A stretch of 24,345 nt of DNA from RUG754 sp045545455 (GTDB lineage Bacteria > Bacillota > Clostridia > Peptostreptococcales > Anaerovoracaceae), in assembly GCA_045545455.1 (NCBI GenBank), contig JAZQAY010000035.1:1-24345 (forward strand). Direction: 5' to 3'. Positions within the stretch are counted from its first letter, which is position 1. Each line of letters opens with the position of its first letter. The notes below the pieces were generated by a model. It saw nothing but the letters and a program-made list of their open reading frames with translations. It was not told the origin of the DNA and made no database searches. The position numbers were made by a program, and so were the translations under genes. This document shows positions 14,362 to 22,999 of this stretch, in pieces.

Positions 14362-17001
14362 ATGGCTCAGGCTAAAAAGAAAAATACAAAAACTAAAAAA
14401 AGCACAGGCACAGAGTCAAAAGCACGTCAGAAAGCCAGAGAGATCCAGGAACAGAGGCGGGCCGATAAGCGCGTTGTAGATGAGATCTGGGCTATAATAA
14501 CCATTGCCATAGGTGTCTTCTTCGCAGTGAGCATCTTCACAGGAGGTGCGGGACAGCTAGGCAACCTTTTAAGAGAAGGCATGCTGGGTATCTTCGGTCA
14601 CGTAGCGGAGGTCCTGCCATTCATACTCATCATTTTCGGTGTGCTTATGTTTGCCAAGGCAACTTCCCACTTCAATCTCAGGACGTTCCTGCTTTTCGTC
14701 CTCCTTCTGATCATGATATGTTCTGCCTGGTCGATCCATTTTATCGATGACACAGATTTCAGTTTTTCTGTCATAAAACGATTCTTTGAAGAAGGACAGG
14801 ATCTGGTATCAGGAGGCGTTATCGGAATGCTGGTATCGACTCTTCTGGTCAAATGGCTGGGGGAGGCAGGAAGCTATATCTTCACCATAGCAGCTATCGT
14901 TATCTGTCTTCTGCTGATCATCAATACACCTATCTCAAGAGGACTCAGCAAGATATCAGAAAAGGTGGAAGAACATAAACTCAGTAAGGAATATGCCCAT
15001 CTTGATGAGGAACCCGGAGGACAGATGGAAATGGCTGCCGTGGGCAAGGAATGGCCTACTATCAGGAAACCTTCTGCAGAAGAAGTAAGACAGCAGGCCC
15101 TTATGGAAAAGGGCGTTCCCTCCGGAAAGGAAGAAAACTACATTGCACCTTCAGATCTCTTTAAAGGCAAAGGATACGAATCAGATAAATCCAATCGCGT
15201 TCTGCAATATATGAACGACGACAGTCTCTTTGAAAGGACTGAAACAGGCACCGTAGGGCTTGAAGAGAACGTGGCCCCACAGGAAGGTTACGGACTTGAA
15301 GGAGTAGCTGCTTCTGAAAAGCACAGCTCAGTAAGAAAAGGTCTGTCAGTAAAACAGTTCGATAACTCTTCATCGGCATCCTCTTCATCGGATTATAAGG
15401 TTGTCAGCGCTAAACCTGAGGACCCTGATAAGGAGGTAGTTAAAAAGATCAGCGACAAGGAAGCAGGGGAGGCAATGCTTTCAGCCAGTGAGATCAATAA
15501 GACCAAGGCACCCAGGAAATACAAGATGCCGCCGATCAATCTCCTTGACAGACCTGCACAGGCTAACAGGGAATCCGCAGGGACCCTTGAAGCAAAAGCG
15601 CTTAAACTTGAGGATACTCTCAAGTCCTTCAACGTTGATGCTTCGGTAGTTCAGGTGACTCAGGGACCTACCGTCACCAGGTATGAGATACAGCCTGCTG
15701 TAGGCGTGAAAGTTTCAAAGATCGTCAACCTTGCAGATGATATCGCCCTTAATTTAAGAGCCAAGAGCATCAGGATAGAAGCTCCGATCCCCGGTAAGGC
15801 TGCCATAGGCGTGGAAATCGAAAACGAGAAATCAACTCCTGTCGCACTCAGGGAGATAGTGGATTCTGCTAACTTCAAGAATGCCAAGTCAAAGATATCC
15901 TTTGCAGTAGGTAAAGATATATCAGGAGATGCTATCGTAGCAAATCTTAAGGATATGCCGCATATGCTGATCGCAGGTTCCACCGGATCCGGTAAATCCG
16001 TATGCATAAACTCCATCCTTGTATCCCTTCTTTATAAGGCTACTCCGGATGAAGTGAAACTCATACTCATAGATCCTAAAGTCGTCGAACTCAGCAACTA
16101 TAACGGCATACCACATCTTCTCATACCTGTAGTAACTGATCCCACCAAGGCTGCAGCTGCACTTAACTGGGCTGTGGCTGAAATGGAAGAGAGATATAAC
16201 AAGTTCCACATCGAAGGAGCGAAGGATCTCGCTTCATATAACGATCTGGTAACAATGAACGGCGAAGCAGACAAGGTGCTTCCTCAGATCGTGATCGTCA
16301 TAGATGAGCTGGCAGATCTCATGATGGCCGCTTCATCACAGGTACAGGATTCCATCTGCAGGATAGCACAGAAAGCCAGAGCTGCAGGCATGCACCTGAT
16401 CGTTGCCACACAGAGACCTTCAGTAGACGTTATTACAGGAGTAATCAAAGCGAACATACCTTCAAGGATAGCATTCGCCGTTTCATCTCACGTCGATTCA
16501 CAGACTATCCTGGATGAGAAAGGCGCTGAGAAACTAGTAGGAAAGGGCGATATGCTCTTCAGACCCATGGGGCAGGGAGAACCCACCAGGATCCAGGGAT
16601 GCTTCGTCTCAGACAGAGAAGTAAACTCCGTCATAGACTACGTCAAGTCTCAGGTGGAAGGGCAGGCTCCTGACACCAAACAGGCTGAGATACTGGCCAG
16701 GATCGAAAGATCAGATGCTAACGGATCGGCTTCTAAAGAACAGTCCAACGGCGGAGATGAACTCCTCATGGATGCCATCGAACTCGTTATAGACTCAGGC
16801 AAAGCTTCCGTATCCATGCTTCAGAGAAGATTCAGGATAGGCTATAACAGAGCTGCAAGGATCGTCGATATCATGGAAGAAATGGGGGTAGTAGGCCCTC
16901 AGGACGGATCCAGCCCCAGACAGGTCCTCATGACCAGGGAAGAATTCGAAGAACTTCAGAATTCACAGGAGCAGGAAAACGAACAGGAGATGCTGTTTTA
17001 A
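14362..17001 (+). CDS. ftsK: DNA translocase FtsK/SpoIIIE
   Basis: This is a septal DNA pump that moves chromosome ends through the closing division or sporulation septum. The 879-residue protein has a Lys-rich N terminus, about four membrane helices (roughly residues 45-200), an acidic and Ser-rich linker (about 205-400), and the RecA-like motor. The motor has Walker A GSTGSGKS (539-546, K545), Walker B IVIVIDELADLMM, and the TQRPSVDVITG segment. A C-terminal winged-helix gamma domain recognises orienting DNA motifs (SMLQRRFRIGYNRAARIVD). The linker is shorter than in E. coli FtsK and closer to SpoIIIE. AAGAGGTAG lies before the ATG, and the stop shares a base with the rimO start (TAATG). 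Confidence 0.96.
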   Translation: MAQAKKKNTKTKKSTGTESKARQKAREIQEQRRADKRVVDEIWAIITIAIGVFFAVSIFTGGAGQLGNLLREGMLGIFGHVAEVLPFILIIFGVLMFAKATSHFNLRTFLLFVLLLIMICSAWSIHFIDDTDFSFSVIKRFFEEGQDLVSGGVIGMLVSTLLVKWLGEAGSYIFTIAAIVICLLLIINTPISRGLSKISEKVEEHKLSKEYAHLDEEPGGQMEMAAVGKEWPTIRKPSAEEVRQQALMEKGVPSGKEENYIAPSDLFKGKGYESDKSNRVLQYMNDDSLFERTETGTVGLEENVAPQEGYGLEGVAASEKHSSVRKGLSVKQFDNSSSASSSSDYKVVSAKPEDPDKEVVKKISDKEAGEAMLSASEINKTKAPRKYKMPPINLLDRPAQANRESAGTLEAKALKLEDTLKSFNVDASVVQVTQGPTVTRYEIQPAVGVKVSKIVNLADDIALNLRAKSIRIEAPIPGKAAIGVEIENEKSTPVALREIVDSANFKNAKSKISFAVGKDISGDAIVANLKDMPHMLIAGSTGSGKSVCINSILVSLLYKATPDEVKLILIDPKVVELSNYNGIPHLLIPVVTDPTKAAAALNWAVAEMEERYNKFHIEGAKDLASYNDLVTMNGEADKVLPQIVIVIDELADLMMAASSQVQDSICRIAQKARAAGMHLIVATQRPSVDVITGVIKANIPSRIAFAVSSHVDSQTILDEKGAEKLVGKGDMLFRPMGQGEPTRIQGCFVSDREVNSVIDYVKSQVEGQAPDTKQAEILARIERSDANGSASKEQSNGGDELLMDAIELVIDSGKASVSMLQRRFRIGYNRAARIVDIMEEMGVVGPQDGSSPRQVLMTREEFEELQNSQEQENEQEMLF

Positions 17002-18335
17002 TGAAAGTATATTTTGAAACTCTCGGGTGTCCTAAAAATTTCAATGACACCCAGGCTGCAGAAGCTTTTCTTTTAAAAGAAGGCTTTGAAATAGCTGATT
17101 CTCCGGAATATGCGGATCATATAATCGTCAACACCTGCGGTTTTATAAACGACGCAAAGAAAGAGTCCATAGATAAGATATTTGAGCTGGCTGAACTGAA
17201 GGATAAGGGCAAGACCCTGACGGTCTCAGGCTGCCTTTCTCAAAGATATGCTTCTGAACTTGCGGAGGAGATGCCGGAAGTGGACCTCTTCATAGGAGTT
17301 AACGACTATGAAAGACTTCCTGAGCTTCTGAATAAACTTTCTGAAGGGGACCATCCTGATAGAAACAGCAGCTCCGACAGCTGTGGATATGCATCACAGC
17401 TTCCGCTTCTCGAAAGAAATATCAGAAAGGGAGCTTATTCAGCTACGCTGAGGATCGCGGAAGGCTGCGACAACTGCTGCGCCTACTGCGTGATCCCCTC
17501 CATCAGGGGAGGGTACCGGTCCAAATCCATGGAAGACGTAGTATCTGAAGCTGAAAAGCTTGCGGATATCGGTATAAAAGAGATCATCCTGATAGCTCAG
17601 GACGTTACCAATTACGGTATAGACCTTTATGGTAAGTTCATGCTTCCGGAACTTCTTAAGAAACTCGTCAGGATATCCGGTATCCGTTGGATAAGGCTTA
17701 TGTACTGCTATGAGGACAGGATAACCGATGAACTCATCAGAGTGATGGCAGAAGAACCTAAGATCTGTCACTATATCGATGTTCCGATCCAGCATTCATC
17801 AGATCATACCCTTAAGGAAATGAAGAGAAGGTCCACCGGAGCTTCTATAAGAAACACCATTTCAAGACTTAGAGATGCTATGCCGGATATAGCCATACGT
17901 ACCACCCTCATAGTAGGTTTCCCGGGAGAGACAGAAGAAGATTTCAGCGATCTTCTTGATTTCGTTGAAGAAGAGAGATTCCAGAGGCTTGGGGTATTCG
18001 CATATTCCCAGGAGGAAGGGACACCCGCCGGAGACAGGGAAGATCAGATTCCGGAAGACGTTAAGGAAATGAGACTGGATCAGATAATGAGGACCCAGCT
18101 CGAAATAAGCTATCAGCACAATCAGGCTATGATAGGATCAGTTCTTGACGTGCTGGTAGAGGATAAGGATGAAGACGGAAGCTATATCGGAAGAAGTCAG
18201 TACGATGCTCCGGAAATAGACAATTCCGTCATTTTCACGTCTGAAAATGACCTTAAGCCTGGAGACATGGTTAAGGTATATATAAACGACGCATTCGATT
18301 ACGATCTTGCAGGTTATGAAAAGGAGGCAGAATAG
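17001..18335 (+). CDS. rimO: Ribosomal protein uS12 methylthiotransferase RimO
   Basis: RimO methylthiolates an aspartate of ribosomal protein uS12. It shares architecture with MiaB: UPF0004 cysteines in TLGCPKN, NTCGFIND and SGCLSQRY; radical-SAM C156, C160 and C163 in EGCDNCCAYCVIPSIRG; and a C-terminal TRAM domain. The SIRGGYRS and VPIQHSSD signatures and the order ftsK-rimO-pgsA identify RimO rather than MiaB. The usual LGCPKN-x-VDSE box reads LGCPKNFNDTQ here, a mild divergence in the non-cysteine positions. The length is 444 residues. AAAGGAGG at the 3' end serves the next gene, pgsA. Confidence 0.95.
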   Translation: MKVYFETLGCPKNFNDTQAAEAFLLKEGFEIADSPEYADHIIVNTCGFINDAKKESIDKIFELAELKDKGKTLTVSGCLSQRYASELAEEMPEVDLFIGVNDYERLPELLNKLSEGDHPDRNSSSDSCGYASQLPLLERNIRKGAYSATLRIAEGCDNCCAYCVIPSIRGGYRSKSMEDVVSEAEKLADIGIKEIILIAQDVTNYGIDLYGKFMLPELLKKLVRISGIRWIRLMYCYEDRITDELIRVMAEEPKICHYIDVPIQHSSDHTLKEMKRRSTGASIRNTISRLRDAMPDIAIRTTLIVGFPGETEEDFSDLLDFVEEERFQRLGVFAYSQEEGTPAGDREDQIPEDVKEMRLDQIMRTQLEISYQHNQAMIGSVLDVLVEDKDEDGSYIGRSQYDAPEIDNSVIFTSENDLKPGDMVKVYINDAFDYDLAGYEKEAE

Positions 18336-18337
18336 CT

Positions 18338-18862
18338 ATGAATCTTCCTAACAAGCTCACCATTGCCAGAATAATTGCGGTACCATTCTTTATCGCCGCC
18401 TATTATCTTGAATGGCATCTGGTTGCTTTTATAATCTTCATACTGGCATCATTTACTGATATGCTGGATGGAAAGATCGCAAGGAAGTATGACCTTGTGA
18501 CAAACTTCGGAAAGATCATGGATCCTCTCGCAGATAAGGTACTGGTCTACTCAGCATTTTGTCTGATGGTCCCGGATCCGGTACCTGGCTGGATGCTTAT
18601 AGTCATACTTGCAAGAGAGTTCCTGGTTGCAGGCGTAAGGACCGTTGCAGCGTCTGAAGGCATAGTTATCGCGGCTGCCATGAGCGGCAAGATCAAGACG
18701 GTATTGCAGATGACAGCTGTCTGCATGCTTCTCATAGCTCCGGTCATCGATGCAGCCTGGTTCCTTACACTTTCAAAAGTCGTTCTCTGGGCAGCACTGG
18801 TGATGACCATAGTAAGCGGTATGCAGTACGTAGTCGATAACAAACAGGTATTTTCCAGATAA
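18338..18862 (+). CDS. pgsA: CDP-diacylglycerol--glycerol-3-phosphate 3-phosphatidyltransferase
   Basis: PgsA transfers phosphatidyl from CDP-diacylglycerol to glycerol-3-phosphate, giving phosphatidylglycerol phosphate, the precursor of the Cls substrate. The CDP-alcohol phosphatidyltransferase motif DxxDGxxARx8GxxxDxxxD runs from D41 (DMLDGKIARKYD, then GKIMDPLADK). MNLPNKLTIARI is the characteristic N terminus, and four to five hydrophobic helices cover the remainder. The length (174 residues) is typical. The gene starts two bases after rimO and is followed by cinA after 12 bases. Confidence 0.95.
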   Translation: MNLPNKLTIARIIAVPFFIAAYYLEWHLVAFIIFILASFTDMLDGKIARKYDLVTNFGKIMDPLADKVLVYSAFCLMVPDPVPGWMLIVILAREFLVAGVRTVAASEGIVIAAAMSGKIKTVLQMTAVCMLLIAPVIDAAWFLTLSKVVLWAALVMTIVSGMQYVVDNKQVFSR

Positions 18863-18874
18863 ACAGAGGATGAT

Positions 18875-20110
18875 ATGAAAACAGCTTTACTCACAGTGGG
18901 TACAGAAATACTCTTCGGTCAGGTAGTAAACACAAACGCGGCCTACCTTTCCGAAAATCTTCAGAATCTCGGCTATGATGTGATGTATCATTACACCGTA
19001 GGCGATAATCCCGGAAGACTAAAGGAACTTCTGGACTTCGCCTATCATGACTGTGATCTCATCATAACCACAGGAGGTCTCGGACCTACGCAGGACGATC
19101 TGACAAAAGAGATAATCTCTGAATACTTCGGCGAAAGACTAGTAGAGTATCCGGATCAGCTTGAGATCCTTAAGAATCATTTTAAGAATTCCAAATACAA
19201 ATGGACTGAAAATAACAGGAAGCAGGCCTGGTTCCCCGAGAACAACTGCAGGGTTCTTCCCAATCCGCACGGTACCGCTCCCGGATTTATGATATCAAAG
19301 AATGGTAAGCACATAGCTGCGCTCCCGGGACCTCCCAGAGAGATGAAGGAGATGTTCGAGAACCAGCTCAAGCCCATCCTTGAGGAACACCGCGACAGCG
19401 TTATATACTATAAGATAATCCGTACGATCAATCTTGGTGAGTCCAGAATGGAGACCATTCTCCTTCCTCTTATTGACGGACAGACAGATCCCACCATCGC
19501 CACCTATGCGAAGGAAGGAGAGTGCAGCCTGAGGATCACTTCCAAGCGCCCTACGTACGAAGAAGCGAAAGCTGCCTGCGAGGAGATGATCGGAAAGGTG
19601 AACGAACTGATAGGTGAATATATCTACAGTTACGAAGATGAGGATCTCCTGGATGTGACAGGCAAACTCCTTCTTGAGAAAAATATAACCATATCCTGTG
19701 CGGAAAGCTGTACCGGAGGCGGTTTTGCCAAAGCTCTCACAGACATTCCCGGCATTTCAAAGGTATTCGAAAGAGGTCTTGTCACATATAACTGGAAGGC
19801 GAAGGAAGAAGAGCTTGGAGTATCCCCTGAGACTCTGGAGAAATATACCGCTGAATCAGAAGAAGTGGCCTTTGAGATGGTCACGGGACTCAGAGAGAAG
19901 ACAGGATCGGATCTCTGCATAGCCATCACAGGAGTTGCAGGACCGGATGATATAGATCCCAAAAGGCCTGCAGGCCTTGCATACATCGGGATCTCATATA
20001 ACGGGGAAACACGGGTCACCAAAGTATGGCACAGGAACAACGGCCGTTTTTGGAACCGGAATTTCTTCGTTCTAAGAATGATAAACGAGGTATATCAAAC
20101 TATAAGATGA
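18875..20110 (+). CDS. cinA: CinA family protein (nucleotide-pyrophosphatase-like N-domain, NMN deamidase C-domain)
   Basis: Full-length CinA has an N-terminal MoaB/COG1058 domain, which hydrolyses ADP-ribose-type pyrophosphates in studied members. It begins ALLTVGTEILFGQVVNTN and includes TTGGLGPTQDDLT and ALPGPPREM. The C-terminal nicotinamide mononucleotide deamidase domain has ISCAESCTGGGFA and ITGVAGPDD. The length is 411 residues with both domains intact. AGAGGATG precedes the ATG. The pgsA-cinA-recA order is common in Bacillota, but here two HAD genes separate cinA and recA. The stop overlaps the next start by ATGA. Confidence 0.95.
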   Translation: MKTALLTVGTEILFGQVVNTNAAYLSENLQNLGYDVMYHYTVGDNPGRLKELLDFAYHDCDLIITTGGLGPTQDDLTKEIISEYFGERLVEYPDQLEILKNHFKNSKYKWTENNRKQAWFPENNCRVLPNPHGTAPGFMISKNGKHIAALPGPPREMKEMFENQLKPILEEHRDSVIYYKIIRTINLGESRMETILLPLIDGQTDPTIATYAKEGECSLRITSKRPTYEEAKAACEEMIGKVNELIGEYIYSYEDEDLLDVTGKLLLEKNITISCAESCTGGGFAKALTDIPGISKVFERGLVTYNWKAKEEELGVSPETLEKYTAESEEVAFEMVTGLREKTGSDLCIAITGVAGPDDIDPKRPAGLAYIGISYNGETRVTKVWHRNNGRFWNRNFFVLRMINEVYQTIR

Positions 20111-20982
20111 CAATATCCGATGAAAAAACCAAAGTACTCGAAAAGATCGGTCTGATAGCGATGGATCTCGACAGAACGCTGCTTTCATCTTCCGGACTTA
20201 CCCAAGAGTCAAAGGAATGTCTGGAAGAAGCCGTAAAGAAAGGATTTCAGGTGGTAGCTGCCACAGGAAGGCCTTTTTCAGCGCTTCCCGAGAGCGTTCT
20301 CGGTATAAATGGCCTGGATTATGTTATCTGCTCTAACGGGGCTCATATCGTCGATCTCAGATCCGGAGAATTCATCTATTCCGATTATCTTTCCGAAGAA
20401 GCTTCTGAATGGTGCAGAGACTGCTTCAGATCACTTGGATTCCCTGTGGAAGTTTTTTCTGAAGGGAAAGCATATACCTGCAGGGAAAGATACGAAAGAT
20501 GCAGATCCGGTGCAGGTGTCGTAGAAGGGGCCGAATACGTGCTCCGCACCAGGAACCCGGTAGATGATATCTGGAAATTATGGACAGAACACCTGGATAA
20601 AATAGAGAACATAAATATAATTTTTGAAAGCCGCGAGGATAAGCTCAGGATCTGGGATTATCTGAAAACGGAGGAGAAGACTGTCGGATTCACCGTTACT
20701 TCATCCACCTCATATAATCTTGAGATCGGAGGGGAGAACACATCCAAAGCCCATGCACTCAGTGAATTCGCCGTTATTTCAGGCATGCCTCTTAAGAGAG
20801 TGATGAGCTTCGGAGACAGTCCCAATGATATAGCCATGCTAAAGGAATCCGGTTTCGGCGTGGCTGTCGAGAACGCGCTTCCTGAGGTAAAGGCGGCAGC
20901 AGATTACATCACTTCCTCCTGCGACAACGAAGGAGTGGCTTCAGCAATAAGGACATTGCTTTTCAAAGAACAGATCAAATAG
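20107..20982 (+). CDS. HAD-superfamily hydrolase, Cof type (subclass IIB)
   Basis: This is a soluble phosphatase-fold protein of 291 residues. Motif I is MDLDRTLL, with nucleophile D20 and acid/base D22; the Gly usual after DLD is Arg. ATGRPFSAL follows the first strand-helix unit. The C2B cap lies at about residues 90-200, and the end has motif IV MSFGDSPNDIAMLKESGFGVAV. Cof-type HADs act on sugar phosphates, pyridoxal phosphate or flavin precursors, and the substrate cannot be predicted. ATG 20107 is chosen because it overlaps the cinA stop (ATGA) and sits a normal distance before motif I. Its ribosome site is weak, implying coupling to cinA translation. Confidence 0.88.
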   Translation: MTISDEKTKVLEKIGLIAMDLDRTLLSSSGLTQESKECLEEAVKKGFQVVAATGRPFSALPESVLGINGLDYVICSNGAHIVDLRSGEFIYSDYLSEEASEWCRDCFRSLGFPVEVFSEGKAYTCRERYERCRSGAGVVEGAEYVLRTRNPVDDIWKLWTEHLDKIENINIIFESREDKLRIWDYLKTEEKTVGFTVTSSTSYNLEIGGENTSKAHALSEFAVISGMPLKRVMSFGDSPNDIAMLKESGFGVAVENALPEVKAAADYITSSCDNEGVASAIRTLLFKEQIK

Positions 20983-21020
20983 AATCAAACTACATCAGCA
21001 CACAAAAGAAAGGACTAATT

Positions 21021-21620
21021 ATGAACGTAGTATGTTTAGACATGGAAGGCGTACTTGTGCCCGAGATATGGATAGCATTTTCAGAGGAGACCGGTATCCC
21101 GGAACTCAGAAGGACAACCAGAGATGAACCCGACTATGACAAGCTCATGAAATACAGGCTTGAGATACTTAAGGAACACGGTCTCGGCCTTAAAGAGATC
21201 CAGGAGACGATCGGAAAGATCGATCCCATGCCGGGCGCTAAAGAATTCATGGACAGGCTCAGAGATACCACTCAGGTAATAATCTTAAGCGATACCTTCA
21301 CCCAATTCGCAGCACCTCTCATGAAAAAGCTTGGAATGCCCACCATCTTCTGCAACGAACTTACGGTAGGGGAGAACGGTGAGATCACAGGCTATAAGAT
21401 GAGATGTGAGCAGTCCAAACTTACTACGGTCAAATGCCTCCAGGCCATGGGCTTCGACACTATTGCCGCAGGCGACAGTTTCAACGACCTTGGAATGATC
21501 AGGGCATCCAAAGCCGGATTCCTCTTCAGGACCACAGAACAGCTTAAGAAGGACTATCCGGAATATAAAGCTCTCGAGACGTACGATGAGCTTTATGATG
21601 AGATCGTTAAAGCGCTTTGA
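21021..21620 (+). CDS. thrH: ThrH-like phosphoserine phosphatase / homoserine phosphotransferase
   Basis: ThrH is a HAD-family enzyme which in Pseudomonas dephosphorylates phosphoserine and can transfer the phosphate to homoserine. The N terminus VVCLDMEGVLVPEIWIAF carries the ThrH-type DxEGV motif I (D7, E9) instead of the DxDGT of SerB. ILSDTF is motif II, and the end of the fold has AAGDSFNDLGMI. The length (199 residues) fits. AAAGGA lies 7 bases before the ATG. The gene follows the other HAD gene by 38 bases that hold nothing else recognisable. The product would link to serine or threonine supply; asd, in the same run, feeds homoserine. Confidence 0.85.
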   Translation: MNVVCLDMEGVLVPEIWIAFSEETGIPELRRTTRDEPDYDKLMKYRLEILKEHGLGLKEIQETIGKIDPMPGAKEFMDRLRDTTQVIILSDTFTQFAAPLMKKLGMPTIFCNELTVGENGEITGYKMRCEQSKLTTVKCLQAMGFDTIAAGDSFNDLGMIRASKAGFLFRTTEQLKKDYPEYKALETYDELYDEIVKAL

Positions 21621-21622
21621 AA

Positions 21623-21648
21623 AAAGGCTTTATATATTACCGTTTTAT
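21623..21648 (+). repeat. Copy 1 of an intergenic element shared with the rplU upstream region
   Basis: Just after thrH, AAAGGCTTTAT, then ATA, TTAC, C and GTTTTAT recurs at 22909-22932 as AAAGGCTTTAT, C, TTAC, T and GTTTTAT. That is 22 identical bases of 24-26. It ends 13 bases before the recA -35 box. Its role is unknown; it could be an upstream activator site, a small repeat or a remnant of a duplicated intergenic region. Confidence 0.5.
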
Positions 21649-21661
21649 CCAAAAATAATCC

Positions 21662-21690
21662 TTGACCGGATCGCGAAACTATAGTATTAT
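21662..21690 (+). promoter_or_regulatory. recA promoter (sigma-A type)
   Basis: The -35 box TTGACC (21662-21667) and the -10 box TATTAT (21685-21690) are separated by exactly 17 bases. The expected transcription start is near 21697, immediately before the LexA box. The block AATCCTTGAC around the -35 is identical at the rplU promoter. Confidence 0.8.
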
Positions 21691-21698
21691 TGAATAAA

Positions 21699-21710
21699 GA
21701 ACAAATGTTC
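21699..21710. promoter_or_regulatory. LexA (SOS) box of recA
   Basis: GAACAAATGTTC has perfect 4-base arms (GAAC/GTTC) and matches the Bacillota LexA consensus GAAC-N4-GTTC. It lies at the expected transcription start, directly upstream of the recA ribosome site, so bound LexA would block initiation. This predicts DNA-damage induction of recA. Confidence 0.88.
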
Positions 21711-21725
21711 GATAAGGAGAACGAA

Positions 21726-22829
21726 ATGGCAGTAAACAATAAGACAACAGAAAAGGATAAGGCTCTTGAAGCCGCATTATCTCAGATACATAAGCAGTTC
21801 GGTAAAGGATCAATCATGAAGCTGGGTGACGATACCCAGATGAATGTAGAAGCTATTTCAACGGGTTCCATCAGCCTTGATATGGCTACCGGGATCGGCG
21901 GAGTTCCCAAGGGAAGGATCATAGAGATCTACGGACCTGAATCTTCAGGTAAGACGACTCTGGCACTTCACGTAGTAGCTGAATCACAGAAGCAGGGAGG
22001 CAGGGCAGCATTCATCGATGCTGAACACGCACTGGATCCCGTCTATGCCAAGAACCTCGGCGTAGATGTGGATGAACTTTTGGTCTCACAGCCGGATACC
22101 GGTGAGCAGGCCCTGGAGATCTGTGACATGCTGGCAAGGTCCGGAGCGCTGGACGTTATCGTCATAGACTCCGTAGCAGCCCTGGTTCCCAGAGCGGAGA
22201 TCGAGGGAGATATGGGAGACTCCCACGTAGGTCTTCACGCCAGACTCATGTCACAGGCGCTTCGTAAGATAACGGGAACCGTGAATAAGACCAATACCTG
22301 CGTCATCTTCATCAACCAGCTCCGTGAGAAGGTGGGCATCATGTTCGGCAACCCCGAAGTGACCACAGGAGGAAGAGCTCTGAAGTTCTACGCATCCATG
22401 AGGATCGATGTGAGAAGGATCGAATCCCTTAAGGTGGGCGACAATGTAGTCGGTAACCGCACCAGAGCCAAGATCGTTAAGAACAAGGTAGCTCCTCCTT
22501 TCAAGCAGGCTGAATTCGACATCATGTACGGCAAGGGCATATCCAAGGCAGGAGACCTTCTGGACTGCGCAGCCACAGCCGGCATAATCGAGAAGGCAGG
22601 CTCATGGTACAGCTTCGAGGGCGAACGCATCGGCCAGGGTAGAGAAAACGTGAAGGAATATCTCTCACAGCATCCTGAAGTCATGGATAAGGTGGAGAAG
22701 CTCTTGCTGGACTCTCTTAAGCCGAAGGAGAACACGCCCGAAGAGAAGAAGGATGATATAACTCAGAAGGAGATCGACGAGATCATGGATATCTTTGTCG
22801 ATGAAGACGGCGTGATCTTCGAAAAATAG
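21726..22829 (+). CDS. recA: Recombinase RecA
   Basis: RecA forms ATP-dependent filaments on single-stranded DNA for homologous recombination and triggers LexA self-cleavage. The 367-residue protein has Walker A GPESSGKTT (70-78, K76), the VIVIDSVAALVP Walker B strand, the L1/L2 DNA loops (GDSHVGLHARLMSQALRK, and INQLREKVGIMFGNPEVTTG), and an acidic C-terminal tail. ATG 21726 is chosen because AAGGAGA lies 5 bases before it and MAVNNKTTEKDKALEAAL is a normal N terminus. A TTG further upstream (21690) falls inside the -10 box. recX and rny, frequent downstream neighbours, are absent; a terminator follows. Confidence 0.98.
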   Translation: MAVNNKTTEKDKALEAALSQIHKQFGKGSIMKLGDDTQMNVEAISTGSISLDMATGIGGVPKGRIIEIYGPESSGKTTLALHVVAESQKQGGRAAFIDAEHALDPVYAKNLGVDVDELLVSQPDTGEQALEICDMLARSGALDVIVIDSVAALVPRAEIEGDMGDSHVGLHARLMSQALRKITGTVNKTNTCVIFINQLREKVGIMFGNPEVTTGGRALKFYASMRIDVRRIESLKVGDNVVGNRTRAKIVKNKVAPPFKQAEFDIMYGKGISKAGDLLDCAATAGIIEKAGSWYSFEGERIGQGRENVKEYLSQHPEVMDKVEKLLLDSLKPKENTPEEKKDDITQKEIDEIMDIFVDEDGVIFEK

Positions 22830-22842
22830 TTTATGGAACATG

Positions 22843-22873
22843 GAGCGGCTCTTGACGGGGCCGCTCTTTTGTT
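22843..22873 (+). terminator. Rho-independent terminator of recA
   Basis: A perfect 7-bp GC-rich stem, GAGCGGC (22843-22849) and GCCGCTC (22860-22866), with a 10-base loop is followed by TTTTGTT. It starts 14 bases after the recA stop and isolates recA from rplU. Confidence 0.9.
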
Positions 22874-22880
22874 ATAGAAT

Positions 22881-22963
22881 GCCTCCCAGAGGCTTAGATT
22901 TGAGTTTTAAAGGCTTTATCTTACTGTTTTATAAAGTTACACGTTAAAAACAGCGAAAGCCTT
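22881..22963. repeat. Two inverted repeats between recA and rplU
   Basis: A small perfect hairpin, GCCTC-CCA-GAGGC (22881-22893), is followed by a larger dyad. In the larger one AAGGCTTT (22910-22917) pairs with AAAGCCTT (22956-22963), and CTGTTTT (22924-22930) pairs with AAAACAG (22947-22953), leaving a 16-base centre. The left half is copy 2 of the element found upstream of recA (22909-22932). TTATTTTTT follows at 22972-22980, so it might act as a backup terminator in the + direction. Otherwise its role is unknown. Confidence 0.55.
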
Positions 22964-22999
22964 GAAAAAGCTTATTTTTTCTAATGTTATTTGTTAAAA

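Noticed and set aside
20026..20106. N-terminal extension of the Cof-type HAD into cinA
   Set aside because: It would overlap cinA by more than 80 bases; ATG 20107 gives an ATGA overlap and normal domain spacing.
21609..21631. Terminator after thrH (AAAGC...GCTTT)
   Set aside because: The stem is short and AT-rich with an unsuitable loop and no T run, so readthrough toward recA cannot be excluded but no terminator is supported.
21690..21725. TTG 21690 as recA start
   Set aside because: It falls in the -10 box and upstream of the LexA site, so it would not be transcribed as coding sequence.
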